Assembly (NCBI RefSeq): GCF_900177485.1
Contig: NZ_LT840186.1
Coordinates: 124,001 to 188,000, forward strand
Direction: 5' to 3'
Length of the DNA: 64,000 nt
Source: Candidatus Pelagibacter sp. HIMB1321
GTDB lineage: Bacteria; Pseudomonadota; Alphaproteobacteria; Pelagibacterales; Pelagibacteraceae
Below are positions 1 to 7,702 of the stretch, piece by piece (the first letter of the stretch is position 1; each line of letters begins with the position of its first letter). Below the pieces are notes generated by a model. That model made no database searches. It worked only from the letters and a program-made list of their open reading frames with translations, and was not told the DNA's origin. The translations under genes and the position numbers were made by a program.

Positions 1-494
1 TTTGCATTTTTTAAATCTAGTTTTTTTAGAGATAGATATAGCTTTTCTAAGTTTATTATTAATCTTGCTCCTAAATTTTTATTTCTTGGATCTAATAAAA
101 CAGAATCCTCTCTATATTTCAAGGTGTAACCCTCAATATCTTGAGCTTTTTCTAAAGTTAAAAATTTTTGGTAAGATAATGCAGTTACAACAAATTCATT
201 ACTTAAATCTAAAATTTCAATTTTAGATCTCAGTTTATAAACATTTAATTGTTTAAATAGTTCTTTGCTTTGATCTTTTTCGCAATCAATAAAAAAACCT
301 GATTTATGTTTTATGATTATGAAATCAAATAAAAACTTTCCCTGAGGAGATAATAATGATCCAAAACAACTATTATCATCGCTTACTTTTTTAATATCAT
401 TGGTTATTAAGTTTTGAAGAAAGTCTTTTACATCTTCGCCAGTTACATAAAGAACTGCTCTGTCTTTTAAAATATATACTTTATTAATATTCAT
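1..494 (-). CDS. ygfZ: YgfZ/GcvT-fold folate-binding protein, C-terminus cut by window edge
   Basis: Reading the minus strand from an ATG at 494 gives an uninterrupted frame of about 164 codons that runs off the left edge. The N-terminus carries VTGEDVKDFLQNLITNDI and an SPQGKF stretch, the characteristic opening of the YgfZ/IBA57 branch of the GcvT fold. These proteins bind folate and assist repair or assembly of some Fe-S enzymes in the cytoplasm. The diagnostic KGCYxGQE motif would lie beyond the edge, so it cannot be checked. The gene is divergent from the dihydroorotase gene with 43 bases between the starts, so the two probably share a promoter region. It is not gcvT itself, which lies at 31.9 kb. 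Confidence 0.8.
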   Translation of the reverse strand, partial: MNINKVYILKDRAVLYVTGEDVKDFLQNLITNDIKKVSDDNSCFGSLLSPQGKFLFDFIIIKHKSGFFIDCEKDQSKELFKQLNVYKLRSKIEILDLSNEFVVTALSYQKFLTLEKAQDIEGYTLKYREDSVLLDPRNKNLGARLIINLEKLYLSLKKLDLKNA

Positions 495-537
495 AATTGA
501 TTGAATGCTTAATTTAATATAGTAACTTTTCTACTAA

Positions 538-1845
538 ATGACAGATCTTATAATTAAAAATGGTAACTGTTTTATTGATAACAACCTAGTCAATACAGAC
601 ATTGCTATTAAAGATAAAAAAATTTTAAAAATTGGTAAAAATCTTGGGGATGCAAAAGATATTATTGATGCTAGTGGTCTCACAGTTTTACCTGGATGTA
701 TAGATACACAGACTCATTTTAGAGAACCAGGTTCAACAGATACAGAAGATTTACATTCTGGAAGTAGAGCTGCAATCGCTGGTGGTATTACTTCAGTTTT
801 TGAAATGCCAAATACTAATCCACCAACATCTAACATGAAAGAGTTTCAAAGAAAATTAGATTTAGCTAAAGATAGAATGTATTGTAATTACGCTTTCTAT
901 TTTGGTGCAACAGCAGATAATGCCAAAGATTTGGCAAGTTTAGTTGGTTTAGAAGGTTGTTGTGGCATCAAACTTTTTGCAGGCTCCTCAACAGGCAATT
1001 TATTAGTTGCTGAAGAAAATGACATAGAAAAGGTTTTTCAGAATGCCTCAAAAGTTATTGCAGTCCATTCTGAGGATGAAGAAATTTTAAATAGAAATAA
1101 AAAACTTATTAAAGAAAGTGAAGTTCATACCCATCCAGTTTGGAGAAGTGATGAATGTGCAATATCTTCAACAAGAAGAATTGTAAGAATTGCTGAAAGA
1201 TATAAGAAAAAAGCACATATTTTGCATGTAACTACCAAGCAGGAAATAGATTTTCTATCTCAACACAAAGGCAATATTACTTTTGAAATTACACCTCAGC
1301 ATCTAACAATTTATGCGCCAGATTGTTATGATAAGCTTGGAACCTATGCTCAAATGAATCCACCCTTAAGAGATAAATCTCATTATGATCGATTATGGTA
1401 TGGAGTAAAAAATAATCTAAATGATACGATCGGCTCTGATCACGCGCCTCATTTAAAAGAAAATAAAGAAAAAACTTATCCCAACTCTCCCTCAGGAATG
1501 CCAGGGGTACAAACTTTAATGCCTGTTATGTTAAATCATGTAAATGATGGAAAGTTGACACTCTCACAGCTTGTAAAACTTGTTTGCGAAAATCCAGTAA
1601 AAATTTTTGGTATTCAAAATAAAGGTTTTATCAAAGAGCAATATGATGCTGATTTCACAATTATTGATATGAATAAAACTATAGAAATAAAAAATGAAAA
1701 TATTGAGAGTAAATGTGGCTGGTCTCCATTTAATGGTTTTAAATTTAAAGGAACTCCAGTCTCAACAATAATTGGTGGAACAGTTAAAATGAAAGATGGT
1801 AAAATTTTAGGCGACCCAGAAGGAAAACCGTTAAAGTTTAATTAA
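538..1845 (+). CDS. pyrC: dihydroorotase (class I, amidohydrolase family)
   Basis: A 435-residue cytoplasmic amidohydrolase. It would cyclise N-carbamoyl-aspartate to dihydroorotate, the third step of pyrimidine synthesis. Visible family marks are the N-terminal beta-sandwich start LIIKNG, the metal-site region PGCIDTQTHFREPG (residues 52-65), EMPNTNPP, the HVTT metal histidine and SDHAPH near residue 300. Length suits the class I enzyme (about 425-440). In the usual HxH metal pair the first histidine is replaced by Gln58 (TQTH); a QxH form is, as far as I recall, also found in some alphaproteobacterial and Bacteroidetes dihydroorotases. Allantoinase or dihydropyrimidinase are less likely because the REPG and MPNT stretches are dihydroorotase-like. 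There is no clear Shine-Dalgarno, as is common here. The converging SMR gene overlaps its end by 8 bases. Confidence 0.85.
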   Translation: MTDLIIKNGNCFIDNNLVNTDIAIKDKKILKIGKNLGDAKDIIDASGLTVLPGCIDTQTHFREPGSTDTEDLHSGSRAAIAGGITSVFEMPNTNPPTSNMKEFQRKLDLAKDRMYCNYAFYFGATADNAKDLASLVGLEGCCGIKLFAGSSTGNLLVAEENDIEKVFQNASKVIAVHSEDEEILNRNKKLIKESEVHTHPVWRSDECAISSTRRIVRIAERYKKKAHILHVTTKQEIDFLSQHKGNITFEITPQHLTIYAPDCYDKLGTYAQMNPPLRDKSHYDRLWYGVKNNLNDTIGSDHAPHLKENKEKTYPNSPSGMPGVQTLMPVMLNHVNDGKLTLSQLVKLVCENPVKIFGIQNKGFIKEQYDADFTIIDMNKTIEIKNENIESKCGWSPFNGFKFKGTPVSTIIGGTVKMKDGKILGDPEGKPLKFN

Positions 1846-2170
1846 TTTTTCCTGTAAAACTATTAACAAGTATAACTCCAACAACTATCAAAAACATCCC
1901 AACAATTGCCTGCCAGGCCAAAGTTTGTTTAAAAAATATATATCCTAAAATAGCAATTGTAAAAATCCCAAGTCCACTCCACGTAGCATAAACAATTGCA
2001 ATTGGTAATTTATTAACAACAAAAGTTAAAAGATAAAAAGCAGTAAGATAAAATATTACTAAAAAAGTTGTTGGAATCAATTTAGTGAAATTTTGTGAAA
2101 CAGGCAAAAGCATTGTTCCAGCTACCTCACAAAAAATAGCTCCTATCAAAAAAAGATAGGTCTTAAGCAT
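1838..2170 (-). CDS. SMR-family multidrug/cation efflux protein (EmrE-like)
   Basis: A 110-residue protein with four hydrophobic segments, the standard size for small multidrug resistance transporters. These work as inner-membrane dimers exchanging protons for cationic compounds. The essential membrane glutamate is visible as Glu15 in GAIFCEVAGT, and segment 3 carries the typical YATWSGLG stretch. The start codon lies inside the last codons of the upstream prpE-like gene (8-base overlap), so the two are almost certainly co-transcribed. Substrate cannot be told from sequence; polyamine or guanidinium export by Sug/Gdx-type members is also possible. Confidence 0.85.
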   Translation of the reverse strand: MLKTYLFLIGAIFCEVAGTMLLPVSQNFTKLIPTTFLVIFYLTAFYLLTFVVNKLPIAIVYATWSGLGIFTIAILGYIFFKQTLAWQAIVGMFLIVVGVILVNSFTGKIN

Positions 2171-4061
2171 TTTGTATAATATTATTTTCTTTTAAAGATA
2201 CTTTTATTTCATCTAAGATTTTTGGATCATCAATGGTTGCTGGCATTTTATATTCAACATTATCAGCAATTTTTCTTATTGTTCCTCTAAGAATTTTACC
2301 AGATCTTGTTTTTGGAAGTCTTTTCACGACTATTACAACTTTAAAAGCAGCAACAGGACCAATTTTATTCCTAACCATTTGAATACATTCTTTTGAAATT
2401 GTCTCATTATCTTTATCTACTCCTGCTTTTAAAACAATAAGCCCTATTGGTAGTTGTCCTTTTAATTTGTCAGCAATTCCAAGAACTGCGCATTCAGCAA
2501 CTGATTGGTGTTCTGATAACACTTCTTCAATTGCTCCAGTGGATAATCTATGTCCTGCAACATTTATAATATCATCAGTTCTAGACATTATCCAAATATA
2601 ACCATCCTCATCTATGTGACCTGCATCATAGGTTTGATAATAACCCTCATAGTTACTCATATAATTTTCTTTATATCTATTATCAGCATTCCAAAGAGTA
2701 GGGAAAGTTCCTGGAGGCAAAGGAAGTTTAACAACAATATCTCCCATTTCATTTGGTTTTGCCAAAGATTGATCAGGTTTTATAATTTTTACATCATAAC
2801 CAGGAACAGCTTTACAAGCTGATCCATATTTAGTTTTCATCATTTCTATTCCAATACAATTTGCACTTATTGCCCAACTTGTTTCAGTTTGCCACCAATG
2901 ATCAATTACAGGTACTTTCAATAAATTTTCAGCCCACTTTATAGTATCTGGATCAGCTCTTTCCCCAGCTAAGAATAAAGTTTTGAATTTAGATAAATCA
3001 TGTTTTGAAAAAAATTTACCTTCAGGATCCTCTTTTTTGATTGCCCTAAAAGCAGTTGGAGCTGTGAACAGTGCTTTTACATTATGTTCAGAAATGATTT
3101 TCCAAAAAACTCCAGCATCAGGAGTTCCAACCGGTTTTCCTTCAAACAAAACAGTAGTACACCCCTTAAACAAAGGAGCGTAAACAATATAAGAGTGCCC
3201 GACAATCCAACCTATGTCACTTGCTGACCACCAAACATCATCTTCATCAATATTGTAGATATTTTTCATCGTCCATTTTAAAGCTACTATATGACCACCT
3301 ATATCCCTTACTATCCCTTTAGGGGTGCCTGTTGTACCTGAGGTGTACAAAATATACGCCAAGTCATTTGAGTTCATCTCAACACAGTCGACATCTTTTG
3401 CTTTAGAAACCACTTCTTGCCAATCAAGTTCATTTGATGAGCTAAGTTTAACCTCATGATCTTTTCTTTGAAATAAAATTAATTTTTCGATTTTATGTTT
3501 TGCTTTTTTTAAAGCTTCATCCACAAGCGGTTTATATTCAACAGTTCTTCCTGGTTCAAAACCACATGAAGCTGTTACTAAAATTTTTGCAGTACTATCA
3601 TCAATTCTACTTGCTAGCTCATCAGAAGCAAAACCTCCAAACACCACTGAGTGAATAGCCCCAATCCTAGCACAAGCTAGCATTGCAATTACAGCCTCTG
3701 GTATCATTGGCATGTAAATAATTACTCTATCTCCTTTATTAACTCCTTGCTCTTTCAATCCACCAGCAAATTTTGAAACTTTTGATCTTAATTCCTCATA
3801 AGTAAATTTTAATTTCTGACCTGTGATCGGACTATCGTAGATTAAAGCGGTTTTTTGACCTTTTCCATTATCAATATGAACGTCTAAAGCATTGTAGCAA
3901 GTGTTAGTGACCCCATCACTGAACCATTTATAAAAAGGTGGGTTTGATTTATCTAAAATTTTTGTCGGTTTCTTAAACCAAAAGACATCATTAGATATGT
4001 CTTGCCAAAAATTTTCAGGATTATTGATAGATTGATTGTAAATATCTTTAAAATTACTCAT
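2163..4061 (-). CDS. prpE: propionyl-CoA synthetase-type acyl-CoA ligase (PrpE/ACSS3 group)
   Basis: A 632-residue member of the ANL superfamily of adenylate-forming enzymes. It should activate a short fatty acid, most likely propionate, with ATP and CoA. The P-loop-like motif YTSGTTGTPKG is followed by IVRDIGGH, which is typical of the PrpE/ACSS3 branch rather than acetyl-CoA synthetase. WWQTETSW, the C-terminal hinge region and the catalytic lysine stretch KTRSGKILRGTIRK are present. Length is right for the family (about 630). It leads a two-gene unit with the SMR transporter and is divergent from proteorhodopsin, with 216 bases between the two starts. Acetate as a substrate cannot be excluded. 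Confidence 0.85.
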   Translation of the reverse strand: MSNFKDIYNQSINNPENFWQDISNDVFWFKKPTKILDKSNPPFYKWFSDGVTNTCYNALDVHIDNGKGQKTALIYDSPITGQKLKFTYEELRSKVSKFAGGLKEQGVNKGDRVIIYMPMIPEAVIAMLACARIGAIHSVVFGGFASDELASRIDDSTAKILVTASCGFEPGRTVEYKPLVDEALKKAKHKIEKLILFQRKDHEVKLSSSNELDWQEVVSKAKDVDCVEMNSNDLAYILYTSGTTGTPKGIVRDIGGHIVALKWTMKNIYNIDEDDVWWSASDIGWIVGHSYIVYAPLFKGCTTVLFEGKPVGTPDAGVFWKIISEHNVKALFTAPTAFRAIKKEDPEGKFFSKHDLSKFKTLFLAGERADPDTIKWAENLLKVPVIDHWWQTETSWAISANCIGIEMMKTKYGSACKAVPGYDVKIIKPDQSLAKPNEMGDIVVKLPLPPGTFPTLWNADNRYKENYMSNYEGYYQTYDAGHIDEDGYIWIMSRTDDIINVAGHRLSTGAIEEVLSEHQSVAECAVLGIADKLKGQLPIGLIVLKAGVDKDNETISKECIQMVRNKIGPVAAFKVVIVVKRLPKTRSGKILRGTIRKIADNVEYKMPATIDDPKILDEIKVSLKENNIIQNA

Positions 4062-4200
4062 AAAATTATTTTGATTCGTAATAGCTTAATTTTTACTTTT
4101 TTAACTTATAGATTGTATTTAATTTTAAAAAGTCAGTAAAATCAATGTAAATTAAAGGTAATTTTGTCTTCAATTTTCTAACTTTATTTGCTATTTAACC

Positions 4201-4271
4201 CCAACTTTGGCTTAGGATGACCTAAGTCTAGTTTATATAAACTAAATAAATAAAAACTAACGAAGAGGGAG
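4201..4271 (+). promoter_or_regulatory. proteorhodopsin upstream region: two dyads and a strong Shine-Dalgarno
   Basis: Two clear inverted symmetries stand close together. CTTAGG-ATGA-CCTAAG spans 4211-4226. The perfect 16-base palindrome TAGTTTATATAAACTA spans 4229-4244 and may include the -10 element. A strong ribosome-binding site GAGGGAG (4265-4271) sits six bases before the ATG at 4278, which stands out in a genome where most starts have weak or no such site. The dyads could be operators or could shape the 5' end of the mRNA. No confident -35 box was found, so the exact promoter is inferred. Confidence 0.5.
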
Positions 4272-4277
4272 TTTTTT

Positions 4278-5045
4278 ATGAAAAAACTTAAATTGTTTGC
4301 TCTTACAGCTGTTGCTCTTATGGGTGTTACAGGTGTAGCAAACGCAGAAACTGCCATGTTAGCTCAAGATGATTTCGTAGGTATTTCATTTTGGTTAGTA
4401 TCAATGGCTTGTTTAGCTGCTACTGTGTTCTTCTTTTTAGAGAGAAGTTCAGTTCCAGCTGGATGGAGAGTTTCAATGACAGTTGCTGGTCTAGTAACTG
4501 GTATTGCATTCGTACACTACATGTACATGAGAGATGTATGGATCGCTACAGGCGACTCACCAACTGTTTACAGATACATTGACTGGTTAATTACTGTACC
4601 GTTATTGATGTTAGAATTCTATTTTGTTCTATCAGCAGTAAACAAAGCAGACTCTGGAATTTTCTGGAGACTGATGATTGGTACATTAGTAATGCTAGTA
4701 GGTGGATACTTAGGAGAAGCAGGATACATCAACACTACACTTGGTTTCATTATCGGTATGGCTGGTTGGGTATACATTCTTTATGAAGTATTCTCTGGTG
4801 AAGCAGGTAAGAGAGCAGCGAAAAGTGGTAATAAAGCACTTGTAACTGCTTTTGGTGCAATGAGAATGATCGTTACTGTAGGTTGGGCTATTTACCCGTT
4901 AGGTTACATTTTTGGTTACATGACAGGTGGAGTAGACGCTAGCTCACTTAACGTGATTTACAACGCAGCTGACTTCTTGAACAAGATCGCTTTCGGTCTA
5001 ATCATTTGGGCAGCAGCAATGCAACAACCTGGTAGAGCTAAGTAA
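4278..5045 (+). CDS. proteorhodopsin, green-absorbing light-driven proton pump
   Basis: A 255-residue seven-helix retinal protein with an N-terminal signal sequence ending near ANA (residues 21-23). The Schiff-base lysine is Lys236 in FLNKIAFG, the primary proton acceptor is Asp102 in RYIDWL, the donor is Glu113 in LMLEFY, and His80 (the counterion partner) is present; these match Asp97, Glu108, His75 and Lys231 of the reference protein with an offset of five. The spectral-tuning position is Leu110, which predicts green rather than blue absorption. Codons are richer in C endings than in neighbouring genes, suggesting high expression. Retinal-synthesis genes are not in the window. A strong terminator follows directly, so it can be expressed as a single gene. 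Confidence 0.97.
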   Translation: MKKLKLFALTAVALMGVTGVANAETAMLAQDDFVGISFWLVSMACLAATVFFFLERSSVPAGWRVSMTVAGLVTGIAFVHYMYMRDVWIATGDSPTVYRYIDWLITVPLLMLEFYFVLSAVNKADSGIFWRLMIGTLVMLVGGYLGEAGYINTTLGFIIGMAGWVYILYEVFSGEAGKRAAKSGNKALVTAFGAMRMIVTVGWAIYPLGYIFGYMTGGVDASSLNVIYNAADFLNKIAFGLIIWAAAMQQPGRAK

Positions 5046-5070
5046 GTTTTACTAAGTTAAGATTTAAAAG

Positions 5071-5107
5071 GGGCGAGTATGTACTTACATACTTGCCCTT
5101 TTTTTTT
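5071..5107 (+). terminator. Rho-independent terminator after proteorhodopsin
   Basis: GGGCGAGTATGTA (5071-5083) and TACATACTTGCCC (5086-5098) form a 13-pair stem containing one G-U wobble, with a loop of only two unpaired bases, followed by nine T residues. It is the strongest hairpin terminator seen in the window. It separates the rhodopsin gene from the ferredoxin gene 19 bases further on, although read-through could still link them. Confidence 0.9.
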
Positions 5108-5126
5108 AACAGAATATATCTAGGAC

Positions 5127-5447
5127 ATGGCAAAAATTACTTACATAACCCACGATAATAAATCCCAAACTTTGGAAGTTCAAAATGGACTTTCTGTGAT
5201 GGAAGGTGCAGTACAAAATGATGTACCGGGTATTGATGCAGATTGCGGAGGTGGGATGGCGTGTGCAACTTGTCATGTGTATGTAAATGAAGAATGGTTA
5301 GATAAACTACCAGCTAAAGAAGATGGTGAAGAGGACATGTTAGATATGGCATTTGAGCCAAAGCAAAATAGTAGGTTAAGTTGTCAGCTGATTGTTTCAG
5401 ATGATCTTGATGGCTTAGTTGTAAATATCCCATCCAAACAAGGTTAA
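5127..5447 (+). CDS. 2Fe-2S ferredoxin, adrenodoxin type
   Basis: A 106-residue electron carrier. Cluster ligands are visible as [10 protein letters not shown] (C-x5-C-x2-C) and a fourth cysteine in RLSCQL, the layout of adrenodoxin/Isc-type ferredoxins rather than plant type. The tract [13 protein letters not shown] before the last cysteine is typical of the acidic partner-binding helix. It directly precedes the ferredoxin reductase (stop and start abut), and the two very probably form an electron-transfer pair. Its place next to proteorhodopsin is known from other SAR11 genomes; whether it serves redox balance under light, Fe-S assembly or an oxygenase is not shown here. Confidence 0.9.
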   Translation: MAKITYITHDNKSQTLEVQNGLSVMEGAVQNDVPGIDADCGGGMACATCHVYVNEEWLDKLPAKEDGEEDMLDMAFEPKQNSRLSCQLIVSDDLDGLVVNIPSKQG

Positions 5448-6464
5448 ATGATTAAAACAGATGTATTGATAATTGGTGCTGGACCAACAGGTTTATTTTG
5501 CGCTCATCAATTAGGATTAATTGGTCTTAAGTGTGAGATAGTAGATAATTTAGATAAAGCAGGTGGACAGTGTATTGAGCTTTATCCTGATAAACCAATC
5601 TATGATATTCCAGCGGTACCAGAATGTACTGGTGAAGAATTAACAAATAATCTTTTAAAACAGATTAAACCTTTTGATGTTAAGTTTCATTTGAATGAAA
5701 GAGTTGAAACAGTAAGAAAAGAAAATAATAATTGGTATGTAAAAACGAATAACAATAATGAATTTACCGTATCAAGCATCATTATTGCTGGAGGGGTTGG
5801 TTCATTTGAGCCAAGAAAATTCCCATTAAAAGATATTGAAAAATTTGAAAACAAATCATTATTTTATTCAATAAAAGATAAAAGTATTTTTAAAGATAAA
5901 ACCATTTCTATTTTTGGTGGTGGAGACAGCGCTTTAGATTGGGCAATAGAACTGTCACAAAGTTCTAAAATAAATTTAATACATAGAAGAGACGGTTTTA
6001 GTGGTGCTCAAGCAAGTGTTGATAAAGTTAAAGAATTAGAAAAAGATGGAAAATTAAACTTATTTACAAAATATCAGATCAATTCAATTCAAGGTGAAAA
6101 TAATATTAATTCAGTTTCAATAAAACATGACGAAGGTGAAATTAAAGAAATTAAATCTGATTATGTTTTAGGTTTTTTTGGTTTGATTATGCAGCTAGGT
6201 CCAATTTTGGATTGGGGATTAAATTTAAATAAAAAAACAATAGAGGTTGATACAGAAAAATTTGAAACTAATCAGCCAGGGATTTTTGCAATTGGTGATA
6301 TATGTAATTATCCTGGCAAATTAAAATTGATATTATCAGGTTTTCATGAAGGAGCGTTAGCTGCAAGAGGATGTTTTAAGTATGCAAGACCTGATGAAAA
6401 ACTAAGATTTGAATTCACAACAACATCTAAAGCAGCACAAGAGCGTTTAGGTGTTAAAAAATGA
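5448..6464 (+). CDS. ferredoxin-NADP reductase, thioredoxin-reductase-like type
   Basis: A 338-residue two-dinucleotide-domain flavoprotein. The FAD-binding GAGPTGLFCAHQ starts at residue 10, AGGQCIELYPDKPIYDIPA follows, and the NADP domain carries FGGGDSALDWA. The C-terminal GDICNYPGKLKL closes the FAD site. The redox CxxC of true thioredoxin reductase is missing, which together with the YPDKPIYDIP stretch marks the FNR-type-2 (YumC-like) group. It would move electrons between NADPH and the ferredoxin encoded just upstream. Its stop overlaps the GST start by four bases, so ferredoxin, reductase and GST form one operon. Confidence 0.9.
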   Translation: MIKTDVLIIGAGPTGLFCAHQLGLIGLKCEIVDNLDKAGGQCIELYPDKPIYDIPAVPECTGEELTNNLLKQIKPFDVKFHLNERVETVRKENNNWYVKTNNNNEFTVSSIIIAGGVGSFEPRKFPLKDIEKFENKSLFYSIKDKSIFKDKTISIFGGGDSALDWAIELSQSSKINLIHRRDGFSGAQASVDKVKELEKDGKLNLFTKYQINSIQGENNINSVSIKHDEGEIKEIKSDYVLGFFGLIMQLGPILDWGLNLNKKTIEVDTEKFETNQPGIFAIGDICNYPGKLKLILSGFHEGALAARGCFKYARPDEKLRFEFTTTSKAAQERLGVKK

Positions 6465-7093
6465 TAGAACTTTTTTCTGAAAATACTCCAAATGGAAAAA
6501 AAATTAGTATCATGCTTGAGGAGATTGGTTATGACTATAAAGTAACTAAAATCGATATAAGCAATGATGAACAATTTAAACCAGAATTTAAAAAGATAAG
6601 TCCATTTAGCAAAATACCTGTAATTATTGATCACAAAAATAATAAAACTATTTTTGAGTCTGGTGCTATTTTAATTTATCTAGGTGAATTGAGTGGTAAA
6701 TTTTATGATAAAGACAATCGAACTGATATCAATCAATGGTTAATGGCACAAATGGGTTATATTGGACCAATGCTAGGTCAGCATCATCAATTTCATCATT
6801 ACAATCCTGGTAAAAGTGAATTTGGTGAAGAGCGTTACTTCAAAATTTCAAAAAGAATTTACAGTGAGGTAGATGAAGTTTTGTCTAAGACAAAGTTTTT
6901 AGCTGGTGAAGAATATACCATAGCAGACATTGCAACGTTCCCATGGTTTGCAAGACACGAATGGCATGACATTGGAATTCAAAATTTCAAAAATTTATCA
7001 AGATGGTATGAGGAAATTTCAAAGAGAGATGGGGTGAAAAAGGGATACGCTTTTATGAATAAAGATGAAGATGTTCCAAAAATAAACTATTAA
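6461..7093 (+). CDS. glutathione S-transferase family protein
   Basis: A 210-residue two-domain protein. The N-terminal thioredoxin-like half starts with MIELFSENTPNGKKISIMLEE and contains the cis-proline region KIPVI and the ESGAILIYLG glutathione-binding stretch. The helical C-terminal half has FLAGEEYTIADIATFPW, the conserved folding motif of this family. The TPNGKK opening resembles the YfcG/Ure2p-like disulfide reductase branch. It ends the operon with ferredoxin and its reductase, suggesting a role in redox defence. The end overlaps the converging DksA-like gene by four bases. Confidence 0.9.
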   Translation: MIELFSENTPNGKKISIMLEEIGYDYKVTKIDISNDEQFKPEFKKISPFSKIPVIIDHKNNKTIFESGAILIYLGELSGKFYDKDNRTDINQWLMAQMGYIGPMLGQHHQFHHYNPGKSEFGEERYFKISKRIYSEVDEVLSKTKFLAGEEYTIADIATFPWFARHEWHDIGIQNFKNLSRWYEEISKRDGVKKGYAFMNKDEDVPKINY

Positions 7094-7623
7094 TCGTCTA
7101 CGTGAACTTTTTCCTCTTTTTCATGTTTTTCTTGAGCAGCAATCGTATATTTTGCAACTGGCCTTGCCATTAATCTTTTAAGACCAATAGGCTCAGCAGT
7201 ATCTAGACAATAACCATAAGTATCATCTTTAATTCTCATTAAAGCTTTATCAATTTCCGAGATTAATTTTATTTGTCTATTGATAGCTTTCATCTCTACA
7301 TTTTTATCAGTGTATGAACTTGCTTGATCAACAATATCAGCAGAGATGCTATTATCATCCATACTGCCATAGTATAAAGCTTCATTGTTTGATTTGACTA
7401 ATTCTTTTTTCCACTCTTGCAGTTTCATTCTGAAATATACCTTATGTTTTTCACACATATATTTTTCAGTGTCCTTTGGAATATATGTTTTAGAAATTTT
7501 AACTGGAGCTTTGCTAGTTTCTTTTGCTTTTGCAACAGGCTTAGTTGTTTTTTTTGGAGTTTTCTTTGTTTCTTTACTTTTTACTTTTGTAACTTTTTTT
7601 TTAGTTTTAGTAACTTTAGGCAT
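7090..7623 (-). CDS. dksA: DksA-like RNA polymerase-binding protein with lysine-rich N-terminal tail
   Basis: A 177-residue protein. The first 45 residues are a low-complexity Lys/Thr/Pro/Ala tail. From about residue 50 it has the DksA body: a coiled coil with DNSISADIVDQAS at its tip and a globular end reading YGYCLDTAEPIGLKRLMARPVA. DksA binds the secondary channel of RNA polymerase and, with ppGpp, resets rRNA and stress transcription. Of the four zinc-binding cysteines only the one in YGYC remains, so this is probably a zinc-free form, as in other alphaproteobacteria. The tail looks like that of histone-like proteins and may bind nucleic acid; that is inference. Confidence 0.8.
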   Translation of the reverse strand: MPKVTKTKKKVTKVKSKETKKTPKKTTKPVAKAKETSKAPVKISKTYIPKDTEKYMCEKHKVYFRMKLQEWKKELVKSNNEALYYGSMDDNSISADIVDQASSYTDKNVEMKAINRQIKLISEIDKALMRIKDDTYGYCLDTAEPIGLKRLMARPVAKYTIAAQEKHEKEEKVHVDD

Positions 7624-7702
7624 AGCTTTAAATTAGTAGGCGCGAAGTATATTCAGCAAAATTAGGGTGTCAAGCAGGGTTAATTAATGTAATTGTTAAA
7701 TA

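Noticed and set aside
2..226. Plus-strand open frame of 74 codons at the left edge
   Set aside because: It lies antisense to the ygfZ frame, which shows clear family motifs on the minus strand; composition is that of a reverse shadow.
4391..4582. Open frame inside the proteorhodopsin gene
   Set aside because: It is a frame-shifted shadow of a gene whose correct frame has all catalytic residues.
7385..7665. Two long plus-strand frames opposite the DksA-like gene
   Set aside because: They are produced by the lysine-rich repeat on the other strand (reading as Phe/Leu/Cys) and have no family signal.
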